Source: Corella eumyota
Taxonomy: Eukaryota > Chordata > Ascidiacea > Phlebobranchia > Corellidae
Length of the DNA: 64,000 nucleotides
Assembly (NCBI GenBank): GCA_963082875.1
Contig: OY720097.1
Span: forward strand, 21,522,501-21,586,500
Reading direction: 5' to 3'
How positions within the stretch are numbered: the stretch's first letter is position 1; each line of letters begins with the position of its first letter. A program made the translations under genes and the position numbers. Below the pieces are notes generated by a model that did no database searches, had not been told where the DNA came from, and worked only from the letters and a program-made list of their open reading frames with translations. This document shows, one piece after another, positions 1 through 20,408 of the stretch.

Positions 1-15
1 AACCTAATATTTCAG

Positions 16-3000
16 ACTAAAGAACTTGCTCCAAGAAAGAGATTTCCAGAATCGAGTCCAGGAAGAAAAAATGCGAATTTTCTCTGACGAGGATAATTCT
101 GAAGAGGTTAGATTCATAGAGTTTTTGGATTTTTAAAAATTAGAAAATTTTGTTAAAGATATTGCAGAATTTTTTTAACATTTAAAAAAATAAATATTTT
201 GTTTATTCTCGTTAAGGACTTTAGTGTTCCTGATCGACCAGATCGTGACCGATTAATTCGAATTCAGGATGCTCAGGGTCAACGAAGTGTGAAGGAAGAG
301 AGAGAGGCTGAAAAAAAAAAGGAAATGAAAGAGAGAGAAGCTGAGAAGTTAAGATGGGAGGAAGAGCAAAAAAGGAAAAAGGTAAAATTTAATATTAATT
401 ATATGGAACACAAGTTTTAAATGAAGTATATTGCGTTACAAAAACTGTGCTAATTTAAATGTTTTAAATTAGAAAAATATTTGTTAAAATAGGAGGAAGC
501 TGAGAGAAGGGCAGAAGAGGAAAAAGAAAGAAGGGAAAGAAGAGCAAGGTATTTAATTTTTTGTAATTTTTGTTGTTAGAATTTTTTTTTTAATAATTGT
601 TTTACATTTTTATTGGTTAAATTTAAGTTAGTTTAAGTTATATTAATTAATCTTTACTTTTCAGTTTATGTGCTGCAATATTTTCTACTGCTAAACCAAT
701 TTATAGACACAATTTATCAATTAATTTAAAATTTTCACAGAGAACGTGAAAGAAAGAGAATTGAAGCTGAAGCCTTGGAGGAAAAAAGAAAGGCAGAACG
801 TAGAAGAGAAGAACAAAGAAGGTTTGAAGAAGAGAGAAGGGAAGAAGAGCAAAGAAGAGAGGACCAGAGAAGGGAGGAAGAGCAAAGGAGAGAGGATCAA
901 CGTAGAGAAGATGAACAAAGAAGAGAGTATGAGAGAAGAGAGGAAGAAAGAAAAAGGCAGGAGGAGAGAAGAAGGGTGATGTCACCAAGAAGTTACAATA
1001 ACGAAAATGTTCCTAGGAATTATAACGATCAAATGAGCCCAAGAAATTATAATAATGAAAACAAGTGGAGTGACAAACAGAGCAACATTAGAAAAGTAAA
1101 TTTTGATTTCCATTCTTTAACATTGTTTCGAATATTTAAAAACAAGACTTTGTTGAATTAAATTATTTTTTTTTTTAAATTCTTTTTCCTCACAGATTAG
1201 AGATGAAGAAGAAGAACAGAGAAAAAGGTTGGAGGAGTTGAGGAGAATGAGAGAAGAAGAGGAAGAACATTTGAGAGAACTAAAAGTAAGTTGTTATGCA
1301 AACCCTTTTTTTAAAGTATATGCTATTCATTTTGATTGAATCCTTTATTTTTATTAGTAAAAAAATATTTTTTATTTTATTTTTAAATATATCTTTAATG
1401 TTTTAAAGTTTATAAGCATGTTGGGGGTTCGCTTACATAAAAGGTGAAAATTTAGGCTTTAAAGAAATTTCTTAAAAAGACATTACAAAATGCTAAAAAT
1501 GTTGTTGTACGTTAACCTAAATTGAATTTTTTGACAACGGCTTAAAAAAATAAAAACGTAAGATTAAAAAAAACTAAGAGAACTTAAAAGTTCGACTTAT
1601 TAGGCCAAGCGTGAAGCTGAGGAAAGAAATTATCGATTTGAGAACGAAAACCGACGTCGTCAAGATAAATTATTGGTACAAATTTGTAGCAAAGTAGTAC
1701 TGTCTAGTAATTTGACCATTTTAATCATTTAGCAAGCTTTGACAAATTGTAATTTTTAGTAGTCTATTAAAAATTAGTTAACTTTTACTTTCTACTCCTT
1801 CAGTAACTAAAAAATATTAGTAATTTGCAGAATCTTATAGAAAATTAGTTTTAAATATTTCTCATTGTTTTAATTTCTTCTTAAGATTACATTGTAGCTT
1901 TCAACTTTTGTTTTTTTATCAAGTACCTTAAACATTTAGTTTTTAATTAATAATTAATTATAATAATAGTAGTATTAGTAATTTTAGACTTTAATTCATG
2001 TTCAAATGCATGCTATTACTTACATAAAATTAGCAAATCCAATTTAGGTTATTTTTAATCTATTTTCAAATAGATTCAGTATTTAAATTAAGGAATAACA
2101 ATAATTTATTTTTATTTAAAAATACTTAGTTAGTGATTTTAAAGTAATTAGTAGTTAAAGTAAATATACTAATTTATTTCATACATTAAATTTCATTTTA
2201 ATTTATAAGTCATCGTTTTTAAATTTGTCCTTATATTATTGTTAATTATGACATCACAGAAGCAGAAGGAAGCAGAGGAGAGAGAGGAGGCAGAGAGGGA
2301 ATTCTTGGAGGAAAAATTGAGTCAGGGAAAGAGACCAAGTTTCTACAAGAAGTCACCCTACCAGGGGGGGACTTCCCCTCAACCCTTTCACCCGAGATCA
2401 ACTTCCACTTCTAATTACAATCGCTTCTCACCCGATTCCAACTTAAGGTTTGTTTGTTGTTGTTATTGTTTATTTAAGGGTAAACTGACTTAAGTTGAGT
2501 AAACTTAACCCTTGAGTAAAGTTAATTCAAATTTGAACGACTTTTATTGGAGAGTTAACTGTTTGACAACAGACTTTAATCCTGAAAATAGTGTATGCTT
2601 GCCTTATAGTGGCTTCTAAAAAGGTTAACTTAAACTTGTAATGTAATTTATGTTTACTCGAGTTTAATACAGTTTTACTAACTTTAAAAAATATGTAACT
2701 CAAACTAAATCTGGGATTAGTGTCAACTGTATTACAACTCAACTTTAGTACCCCCAAAAAAATTGACTTAAATTTAATTCAAGGTCAGAGTTAACTTGAC
2801 TTTAGTGATGTATAGTATGGGAAGAAAGGGGTTTTTACCAGTCTTAAATTGAAGTTGAACCTTTTTTTTACTTTGTGTTAACACATGTTTTATATTATTT
2901 TAGCAAACCAGTTTTACGAGAAAACAGTGGTCGCTCAGCCATGCGACCAGTTTCTGATGGTTACATGCTTGGAAGACAATGGGAGGATGAGGTACAGGGT

Positions 3001-3469
3001 TGTCAATTTTTTATTCAAATTTTAAAACGAAAATTTTTTTTAAATTTTTTAATCCCCTACTAGGAAACTTCTCCGGTCCCAGCAGTTACCCCGCCCCCTT
3101 CACGTCGACCAATCAGCTATGTTGCCACTAGTAGGACACCAGGGGTTATAGGGTCACAAGAGGTTTATAATGACCCCAGAAATAAAAGAGAAGCTACGCT
3201 TAAAAAGTAAGTTTTTGAATTTAAAAAAAATATTTTTTCTGTTAAAAAATTCATTGGTTTCCCCCTAAAAAATCAAGAACACTTTTTTAAAGTTTATCCT
3301 CAATTTATTTAGAGAGCAATCGTTCAAGCGTAGAGCGGCTGATCCATCAAAACTGACGTTTAAAGATCGACAGCGTTTGTTCCAAGCTGATCGAGGAAGT
3401 CCAATCAACAAACCAAAAACTTCGCGGAAGTTACTCGAGCTTGAGCAAAGTTTAAAAGGACATATGTAG
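16..3469 (+). CDS. AFDN: Afadin/canoe orthologue, C-terminal exons (5' end outside window)
   Basis: Ten exons, all GT-AG and in consistent phase, encode the last 467 residues: 16-106, 217-381, 493-548, 741-1095, 1196-1285, 1604-1675, 2260-2447, 2904-2991, 3064-3206 and 3313-3469 (stop TAG). The middle is a long Glu/Arg-rich predicted coiled coil (RREEEQRREDQRRE type) with an SPRxYNNEN motif occurring twice. The tail reads LTFKDRQRLFQADRG, then KPKTSRKLLELEQSL, which I recognise as the conserved afadin C-terminus (human form from memory: TFKDRQRLFSQGQD, then KASRKLTELENEL). Afadin is an actin-binding scaffold that links nectin adhesion to F-actin at adherens junctions. Its RA, FHA, dilute and PDZ domains would lie upstream of the window. 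The minus-strand open frames over 701-988 are shadows of this purine-rich exon. The identification rests mainly on the C-terminal motif and the coiled coil; other Glu/Arg-rich coiled-coil proteins are the alternative. Confidence 0.85.
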
Positions 3470-3886
3470 TTTTAAAGTTAAATTTGCAACCATCAAAGCA
3501 CAAAAATGTAAACTTTCAATTCTAAAATTTAAAGAGAGTTGGCGTTTGTTACAAAGGTCTTTTTTTTTGAAGATCTTAACCAATATCTTAACAATCGATA
3601 TTTTATAAGAAACAAAATAATTAAAGTAATATATTAAGAAAACAATTAATATCAAAATCTTGTTAACTAAGGCCTTCATTTATGATTAGTTTATGGGTAA
3701 AATGGACTTAAAATTTTTATTATTAATTAACGAATTTTGTTTAAAACAAAACATTTTGTGCTTACTTCTTAAAAACTTAAATCAAATTTTTTTTTATCCA
3801 ACTCTATTCTGGAATTCTTTCTGTTTCATTTGCACCATGAAACCAGTTTGTACATACCACCACTTTAGCTTTCATTGTGATATAAA

Positions 3887-4103
3887 TGACGTCACATTCT
3901 GATTTGTGTGACGTCATAATTCATTGTGGTTCTACGAATTGCACATTTAATTAATTAGGAAGCACTTAAACGCATTTTATTGTGATGTCATATTGCTTCC
4001 TTTTGTTTGCTTGCGTCGCTTCTTATTAAAACAAAGGAGATTTTATTAAATCAAACATTTTTTACCATATTGTGACCTCAGAAATTGTAGTATTATGACG
4101 TCA
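3887..4103. promoter_or_regulatory. Cluster of three perfect CRE palindromes (TGACGTCA)
   Basis: Perfect TGACGTCA sites lie at 3887-3894, 3909-3916 and 4096-4103. Variants such as TGATGTCA, ACACGTCA and AACGTCAC lie between and just after them. TGACGTCA is the CREB/ATF consensus. Three exact 8-mers in about 220 bases of AT-rich DNA are far above chance. They could be a downstream enhancer or remnants of a dispersed repeat; function is unproven. Confidence 0.5.
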
Positions 4104-4362
4104 TATAAATAGGCTTGCTTGCCTTTGTGTTTATTGTTTTTAAATCATTGTTTTACAACACGTCATCGCATGGTGCTTTCCCTGACCATTTATAACGTCA
4201 CAAACTATAAATATGACATACTAGTTTTACTATTTTTGTATTTAGTTATAACCTTGTTTATTTCATATCAAATTGCTGGCATAATTTCCAGTTTATTTTT
4301 GTACACGTTTTATAATTGGTATTAATATATAGTCACACACACATAATAGAGAATTGTTTTAG

Positions 4363-4368
4363 TTTATT
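4363..4368 (-). terminator. Candidate poly(A) signal for the minus-strand TPR gene
   Basis: Reads AATAAA on the minus strand, about 940 bases beyond the stop of the convergent gene at 5307. A closer ATTAAA variant exists on the minus strand at 4789-4794, so the real end is uncertain. If this one is used, the two convergent transcripts end within about 20 bases of each other. Confidence 0.25.
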
Positions 4369-4377
4369 ATATGTGCT

Positions 4378-4383
4378 AATAAA
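4378..4383 (+). terminator. Poly(A) signal AATAAA, probable afadin 3' end
   Basis: Canonical AATAAA followed by a GT-containing stretch (GCGTGTGTC), about 910 bases after the afadin stop. A TTTATT (AATAAA on the minus strand) lies only 10 bases to its left at 4363-4368. Confidence 0.45.
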
Positions 4384-4390
4384 CGCGTGT

Positions 4391-5306
4391 GTCACCAAAT
4401 TAAAAATCTATTTTTAACACAATTTGATTTTAAAGACAATATGTTACAAGTTAAAAATTCTTATGCACAAACAATAATAATGTATGCTATCTAAGACTAT
4501 GCCATTTTTATAAACGATTGGGATACTTAATACTTTACATTAAAAGCTAACGAATAAGGTATAATACAATAATTAAAACAATATGAAATCATAGATCATG
4601 TATGTTGTCCGGTTCTAGACAAAACAATGTGCTGTTTAACATAGGAGAGAGTTCTCTCGAACCGTAATCCGTAGATGGTAATTCTCTCGCACTGTAATCC
4701 AGTTCGTCAATTTCTGCTAATATACAAGTTATAATTGAACCACCGTTTTTACAAAAATTACATTTTTTTGTTTAAATTTATACCTGCCTTTAATGTATGT
4801 GACTTAAAGACAATTTTATACAACAAAGACAGTATATTGGTATAAACGTAACAATTTTGCTTTCTACCTTAAAATAATAAAAACTAACGAAATTTATCGT
4901 TAACCGTTAACGTTAAACTTAATTAAAACATACAAAAAATGCCCTTTTTTTATAAAAAAGTTTTTATCTTAATCGATATTTTAACTAAACGAAAGTGAGT
5001 TTAAAAGAATTTTTTAAAACTGACATAGGCTTAGTGCCCAAATAACAGTGGCCGGAAAGTAATTACTTACATAAAATTGCGGTAAAAATTGTGACTTTTA
5101 AACCCGATAAATGTCGATATTAAATATATATATCTCTATATTACCATGGATTTACTTGTAAAATATTGAATTAACGGGCTAAATTTAACGGTGGCACAAT
5201 TTAACGAAAGTTAAACAGGTCCGATAACAAGTTTTAAAATTAACTTAAAAGTTAAATTTTATCAAAAAATTTAACATCGATATTCAACGTTTAACGCATT
5301 AACAAT
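4391..5306. other. Intergenic or 3' UTR, no gene seen
   Basis: AT-rich DNA between the convergent afadin and TPR genes. I see no coding exon, RNA gene or recognisable mobile element. Part of it may be 3' UTR of the minus-strand gene. Confidence 0.5.
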
Positions 5307-7076
5307 TTAGTGCCCACCTTTGGATACAACCAAGCATAAAATGCAGAACATAACGCATAAAGCCACAGGGATACAAAGGAAAGCACAAATAGTCCAACAT
5401 TTGTCAGGTATCTCGGTAGAATCCTGATAACTTGGTGTGTTATTAGTAAATGTATCGCGGTATCTCGTCGGTACGTAATTTGTTGAAGAAAAATTACCCT
5501 CATCGTAATAGCTTGGTGTGGAATAATAAGTTGGGGAAAAGCGATATCTTACATTTTCTCCACTGTATGATAAATCTTCATTGACGTAAGGAGATATTTG
5601 TCTCGTCGGTACGTAATTTGTTAAAGAAAAATTACTCTCATCGTAATAGCTTGGTGTGGAATAATAAGTTGGGGAAAAGCGATATCTTACATTTTCTCTA
5701 CTGTGTGATAAATCTTCATTGACGTAAGGAGATATTTGTTTCGTGCATAATTCAATCTTCTCATCCAGTTCAATTTTGTACTCTGCTAAATTTACAAAAG
5801 AAGTATCATGAGTAATTCGAAAGTTATGAAATTTATTTCTGGAGTAGTCATTGCAACTTTGAACTACAAAAGAACCTTGTGTATGAACATAGCCCTTATT
5901 ATTTATAATATCCCTTGCTATTGTATATTGTTCCAATGCTTCTTCATACCTGTTTAGATTATATAGTGTTTCGCCAAGTCTATAGTAACAAACCATGACA
6001 TATTTATCAGTTGTTTCATTTCCAGCCAGCTCTCTTGACAGTTGCAAAGTTTTCTTGGCTTCTACTAATGCTGAACCAAATTCTTTCAATTGAAAATAAC
6101 ATTCCCATTTAACTTTGGTACATTCAAATTGTAGTAATTTACCTTCTTTGTTATTTTGTTCTAGATCTTCACAAATCTTTAGTGCTTTAGAAATAAATGT
6201 TCTGTGTAGTTGCAAACCATTTGCATAAGCGAGACTTAAATGAAACATTATTTTATTTGTGGTTTCATGGTTCAGGTTATCGCACAACTCTTTTCCTTTT
6301 TGATAAAGCTTATCAGCTTTATTCGTATTATAATCTGTATTGGAAAGAGCCTGCATGCATTTTAATGTAGCAACAATACAATTCACATAGTGTTGATTGG
6401 ATTTTTGGTTACTGGATTTTTGGTTACTACTTTTTTTGATATCAATTGCTTCAAGAAAAACTTTGTAGGCTTCTTCATTTCTCTGAAGTCCTTTTAAGCA
6501 GATTGCCTTATTGCCTAAAAGATCACTTTGTTTAAATTTATACTCTACAGACTTGTTTTCGTAGTTTTTCATTGATGTTAAAGCATCATTAAAACAGTTT
6601 AGTGCATCATCATACTCATTTAAACGATATAGAATTAGCCCCTTGATATCATATTTGTCATGAGGGGTATAACTTTTGTTGGTCATTTGTAAATAAGTTT
6701 TCTGAAAATAGTTTGCAATTTGGAAATAGTTAACTACATTATCTTTTTTTATATAATCATTTATTTGAGTGTACCAATGGTTTTCAGCAAACCTAAAAAC
6801 GTCGCTTTGTTCGTGTTTGGCCATATAAACTCGGAGCCGAATAGTATGTGCAATGGCAACTGCATATTCAAATTCATGCTTATCTTTAACTGAAATGACA
6901 TGTTTTTGTTCAAGGTGTTCGATTATGTCAAAGCTTGATCTGGCTTCAGTTAGTTTGTATTTTCTACAAAGAAAAACAAGAAACAGAGTCATAGTTCGGT
7001 AAATTGCTTTTTTGAGATCAAATTTTTCATCAAACGAAGAAGTAGAAAGACATTCCAATGCCTCAAATGATTTCAA
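5307..7076 (-). CDS. TPR-repeat protein with C-terminal membrane helix (3' part of the nucleotidyltransferase-TPR gene)
   Basis: Open frame of 589 codons counted from a TTG at 7076. No ATG begins it: the frame is open back to about 7125, inside the 3' end of the upstream frame, so this is probably the continuation of the gene starting at 8074. Helical repeats fit TPRs, for example YDIKGLILYRLNEYDDALNC, LLGNKAICLKGLQRNEEAY and YYRLGETLYNLNRYEEALEQ (about residues 140-395). Residues 446-491 and 492-537 are two near-identical 46-residue copies rich in Tyr, Ser and Pro (ISPYVNEDLS, FSPTYYSTPSYYDE). Residues about 562-585 are a Cys-rich hydrophobic helix ending in SKGGH, which suggests a tail-anchored or single-pass protein. 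There are no introns, unlike every neighbour. TPRs bind protein partners; the partner is unknown. Confidence 0.7.
   Translation of the reverse strand: MKSFEALECLSTSSFDEKFDLKKAIYRTMTLFLVFLCRKYKLTEARSSFDIIEHLEQKHVISVKDKHEFEYAVAIAHTIRLRVYMAKHEQSDVFRFAENHWYTQINDYIKKDNVVNYFQIANYFQKTYLQMTNKSYTPHDKYDIKGLILYRLNEYDDALNCFNDALTSMKNYENKSVEYKFKQSDLLGNKAICLKGLQRNEEAYKVFLEAIDIKKSSNQKSSNQKSNQHYVNCIVATLKCMQALSNTDYNTNKADKLYQKGKELCDNLNHETTNKIMFHLSLAYANGLQLHRTFISKALKICEDLEQNNKEGKLLQFECTKVKWECYFQLKEFGSALVEAKKTLQLSRELAGNETTDKYVMVCYYRLGETLYNLNRYEEALEQYTIARDIINNKGYVHTQGSFVVQSCNDYSRNKFHNFRITHDTSFVNLAEYKIELDEKIELCTKQISPYVNEDLSHSRENVRYRFSPTYYSTPSYYDESNFSLTNYVPTRQISPYVNEDLSYSGENVRYRFSPTYYSTPSYYDEGNFSSTNYVPTRYRDTFTNNTPSYQDSTEIPDKCWTICAFLCIPVALCVMFCILCLVVSKGGH
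5466..5741 (-). repeat. In-frame tandem duplication, 2 x 138 bp
   Basis: Two adjacent 138-base units (5604-5741 and 5466-5603) encode the two 46-residue copies in the TPR protein. Only a handful of residues differ (HSRE/YSGE, DESNFSL/DEGNFSS), so the duplication is recent or kept similar by gene conversion. Confidence 0.9.
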
Positions 7077-7084
7077 GTTTTGAC

Positions 7085-8074
7085 TTATACTTTTGTTAAT
7101 TTCTGTGGGATCACCTGTTTTAATTTTTTATTGATTTCGCTGGAGAAATCGTCAAAAAGCTCAAACTTGCCACCTACAAAACAAAACACAGGTAACGGGT
7201 TTATTAAAGAATCTTCTTTAATCATTTCAGATGCAGATTTAATATATTCATTTTTTCCATTTCCAAGTGGATTTTTACTAGCAGTTGGAGAAAATCCGTC
7301 TGGAGATATCCCACACACCCCTTTAACATCATAAAACCAATTATTTTGGCTGCTGTTTGGATCATTTAAACTTTCAATTGCAGCAAATGGAATGATCATT
7401 TCACCAAAGTTAATAAGAATTAATTGGTAAATAACAGAAAGCCAACGGAAATATTCCAATGCAGATTTTGTATAATTATTCTCTAAAATAATAATGTGTT
7501 CAAAATCAGAATATGGAGTCATTTCTTTCTTTGCCAAAGATCCAAGGCCAACTAAAGCAAATTTGCATGGACTAGGTCCCATAATTTTTAAACATATGTT
7601 TAAAATTTCTCCAAAAACCGACTCCATTTTACTTGTAATGTTGGGCTGTAGAAATTTTGCTTGCTTAATCAGTCTGTTTTTGTCTTTGTAATCTTGAGAA
7701 ATGTGTTCATTTGTCCAAGCTCTAATTTGTTTGATTTTATTATAAAAATAGTTTGACGTTTCAATGAGATCAGTATTGTCTAATTTTGCATTTGAAGATT
7801 CCAACACAAATTGACAAAGCTCTTGAAGACCATTTTTGGCAAAGTTAATGTTATCTGGTTGTCGTAGCATAGCAGCATTTAATAAAACTGCACTTTTAAG
7901 AAGATTTATTTTATCGTAAGTTCGGTCTTTGTAGAGCATTCCAAGTTGATGAAAGATTTTAGCAGATTCAGCAAAGTGTTCTGGTTTTTCGCATCCATTT
8001 GGGTAACAATATTTTTCTTTTAGTTCAATGGCAAGTCTCTCTTCTGTTTGGTGTTGAAAAAATTTGGAATACAT
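7085..8074 (-). CDS. GlnD/DUF294-like nucleotidyltransferase-motif protein (5' part of the same gene)
   Basis: An open frame of 329 codons starts at an ATG and has no intron. Residues 176-193 read GLGSLAKKEMTPYSDFEH. This matches the polymerase-beta-type nucleotidyltransferase signature G-S-x(10)-D-x-E, here with the SD[FI][ED] form seen in GlnD/DUF294 proteins; the candidate metal ligands are D190 and E192. The flanking HIIIL strand fits the fold. The N-terminal 150 residues look helical with TPR-like character. The frame stops a few codons after running into the next frame, and a run of six A residues (minus strand) lies in the overlap. I infer one protein of about 920 residues whose reading is interrupted by a one-base offset, from an assembly error, an allele or a recent lesion. 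Substrate and role are unknown. Bacterial relatives transfer UMP or AMP, but that cannot be carried over safely. Confidence 0.65.
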   Translation of the reverse strand: MYSKFFQHQTEERLAIELKEKYCYPNGCEKPEHFAESAKIFHQLGMLYKDRTYDKINLLKSAVLLNAAMLRQPDNINFAKNGLQELCQFVLESSNAKLDNTDLIETSNYFYNKIKQIRAWTNEHISQDYKDKNRLIKQAKFLQPNITSKMESVFGEILNICLKIMGPSPCKFALVGLGSLAKKEMTPYSDFEHIIILENNYTKSALEYFRWLSVIYQLILINFGEMIIPFAAIESLNDPNSSQNNWFYDVKGVCGISPDGFSPTASKNPLGNGKNEYIKSASEMIKEDSLINPLPVFCFVGGKFELFDDFSSEINKKLKQVIPQKLTKV

Positions 8075-10777
8075 TTTTAGACGTATTATTCAACATTAAA
8101 ATCAAGTTTAAAATTTATTTCTGAAAATTGCAAATACGTCCTATTAAATTTTGTTTTTTTATTAAGTTTGATGTAGTTATGGTTTATTCTAACTTGTAAT
8201 TGTTGCATTTTGTTTATTATGGTAAAAGCGTTTACAAGATAAAGTTATTTTGTACAATCATTTTTACTTTAACTGGTTGAACGTATTTTTTTATAAAAAC
8301 ATAAAGATTGTTTAAAAAAACTTTGGATTTGGCCAAGTTTTCCTATCACCTAAACGATTTTTACTACAACATTTCTATCTTCAACCATCTTTTACATCAA
8401 AAAATTTTAATTTTATATATATTTTTTAACAATGTTTTTTATACGTAAGCAAATATTTTTATTTAAAGTCAATAATAGCAATAACATTTTATGTTATTAG
8501 TTCTAGGGTGTTAAAAAATTTAGTTCTATAAGTTTATGGTTATAGCTGCTTTTTCTATCAATATGACAATAAAAGTGAGAAAAAAAGAGAAGCATGAAAA
8601 AGAGCATACACAAGTTTATTTTAATTATAGTAACATAGCAAGAACTAAGGCCGGTTCACACGGCGTACGCAACGCAACGTGATGCAAGATTGCGCAACCA
8701 TTTAAAATGAACACAGTCGTTTACACGTACGAAAGTTTGCAAAAGTTACGAAAGATTTCGTAAGCGTTATAAATCCCTAGAACTCGAAAAGTAACGTGAA
8801 GCAACGCAACGTTACCTTGTCGTGTGAACAGGCCTTAACACACACTACTATAAAAAAATAAAAATTAAAGACATTTAAACCTACTAATTAAAAAAGTTAT
8901 AAATTTGCTTTTTAATCGACGTTTTTTAGAATTTATGTACACTAAAAGGTAGAATTTATATTGTTCGTTAAATATATTAATATTCTAAGATAGACTAACA
9001 TACTGTACCCTAAACTTAAGATTTTAAAATATACATGCTAATTATCAAATACCCTACAATGTAAATTATAAGCGCTTTGCAAAACTTAATTTTGCGCAGC
9101 TAATTTAAAATCGTAATGTAAATTGTTAATCTATCGTTAAGCCACTAAAATACACAGTTTGTATTGTTTGTCTGGCGCGTTAAAACATATATTGTAATTT
9201 TTAAATAATTAAATTTCCTTGCTGTATAATTTCTGGTCGTTTACAAACATATCGTTATGCAAATTCTAACTACCAAAACTACTCACTATTATTCCCAGTC
9301 ATAGGTAATGTTAAAATAAAAAAAATTTCAAGTCACGTATCCTTAAACGATGAAAGATAACATCAATATAAGCTCAAAATAATATTGTTTCTAATTTCTT
9401 TATCAATTAAAACTATATTAGAGGCTACTTAGTATTTTTATACTGTTACTGTCCGCCAACTGTATTCTTTTACTCTTTCTCTAAACTTGAAAGATCTTTA
9501 AAAACATGTTTCTAACATCAAAAATTTGTTTTTCACTTTTTAGTTATATTTAGTTTCTTTTTTTATGGATGGTTGCGCCAATACATGCGTAATTGGTAAG
9601 AATCCGGTATAACCTACAAATAACTGGTTTAAACTTGTATTAAGAGTGAACAGAACGCCAATTTATAAACGAAATTCAAAGTTAAATGAAAAATTTTAAA
9701 GGCTTGTTTCATTGCGTTATGCTACATCGTGTTAAAGGACTATAATGTTAAAATGTTCATTGAAACCTTTTTAAAAATAAACTCTAATATTTGTTGCAAA
9801 ATGAAATTTCAGATATTTTTTGGGAGGGGGGGGTTATTTTCGGCAATAAAATATCGCTAAATCTTTACCTATTTAATAAAACAACACAGAAAGCAAGAGA
9901 GCACAACATTTTTAGATGCCTATGACTGTATTTTGTATACTATATTTAAAAATTTTGGAAACACTGTTTTTACAAGTTTTGAATTTTACTTTCTTTTTGT
10001 TTATACAAAATTTTTAAGTTAAAATATTAAATGTTATATAATATATGCTATACAATAACAATATTAACAAATAAAATGAGTTTGAAATTTTTTGGATATT
10101 AAAAGAATTTCTAATTACTTTAAAACTAAACGCGTGTTACCAATGATTTTAGAAAGGTGTATTAAAAAAGACAGATTTTGTTTAAACTTAAATATTTGAT
10201 GCTATATTTTAATTTTAACAGGTAATAAAATATAAATTAAAATATTTTACACAGATACTAGTAATTATTTATTAGTTTAATGATTAAAAAAAAGTTTTTG
10301 TAATTGAGGAATTTTTTCCGCATATTTCAGCCAACCGGCAAAAAGAGATTTGCAAACCAAATTTCCAAAAAATCAATAAACAAAAAAAACATCAAAGTTG
10401 TTTCGTGCGTAAGAAAACGAAAAACATTTTAAGAATTTAAAGTTTTACAAGATTTAAACATAACTTATAGTGGACAGGCATGCTATTTTTAACGTGTATA
10501 GTAAATGTATATGTTTTAAATTGCAGTTGCGTTTTTAATTGCATTTCGATTTATCGATTAAAAAAAATAAACCGCATTTAAATATTTAAAAGTAGAATTA
10601 AATATTAAAGTCAGTCAAAAAAAAAATAAAAAGCATTTTTGAAAGAAAGGTTGGGAAAGTTATATTTTTACAATATTTAATTGTTTTTTGATTTTTGTTT
10701 AGAATATCTTAGTAAGCATTTTAGAAATTATAACTTGAAAAATTTATGAAATGAATTAAAATTTTAAATTAGTAAAA
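8075..10777. other. Intergenic region between divergent genes, presumably holding both promoters
   Basis: The nucleotidyltransferase gene (-) and Scm (+) are transcribed away from each other from the two sides of this 2.7-kb stretch. Apart from the MITE at 8646-8836, I see only AT-rich DNA with homopolymer runs, including a G-rich run near 9826-9835. No coding exon, tRNA or clear core promoter could be supported. Confidence 0.5.
8646..8836. mobile_element. MITE, 191 bp, with ~16-bp terminal inverted repeats
   Basis: The left end TAAGGCCGGTTCACACG is mirrored by CGTGTGAACAGGCCTTA at the right end, with one mismatch plus a terminal variant. The interior has CAACGCAACGT-type repeats near both ends and no coding capacity. 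The GGCCGGTTCACAC terminus is common in non-autonomous DNA transposons of animals. I do not see a clean target-site duplication, so the superfamily (hAT or PIF/Harbinger among others) is open. Confidence 0.75.

Positions 10778-20408
<9,631 letters not shown>

Larger units (their letters stand above)
3470..4390 (+). other. Probable afadin 3' UTR
   Basis: This non-coding stretch runs from the afadin stop codon to the first canonical poly(A) signal. It has no credible exon. It is unusual in carrying three perfect CRE palindromes and several near matches, listed separately. The UTR extent is inferred only from the poly(A) signal. Confidence 0.5.

Noticed and set aside
701-988. Minus-strand open frames rich in Phe/Leu/Ser over the afadin coiled-coil exon
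   Set aside because: They are shadows of a purine-rich coding exon whose plus-strand frame joins correctly to its neighbours.
2527-4325. Several short open frames of 60-76 codons in afadin introns and 3' UTR
   Set aside because: AT-rich chance frames without splice context, signal peptide logic or similarity.
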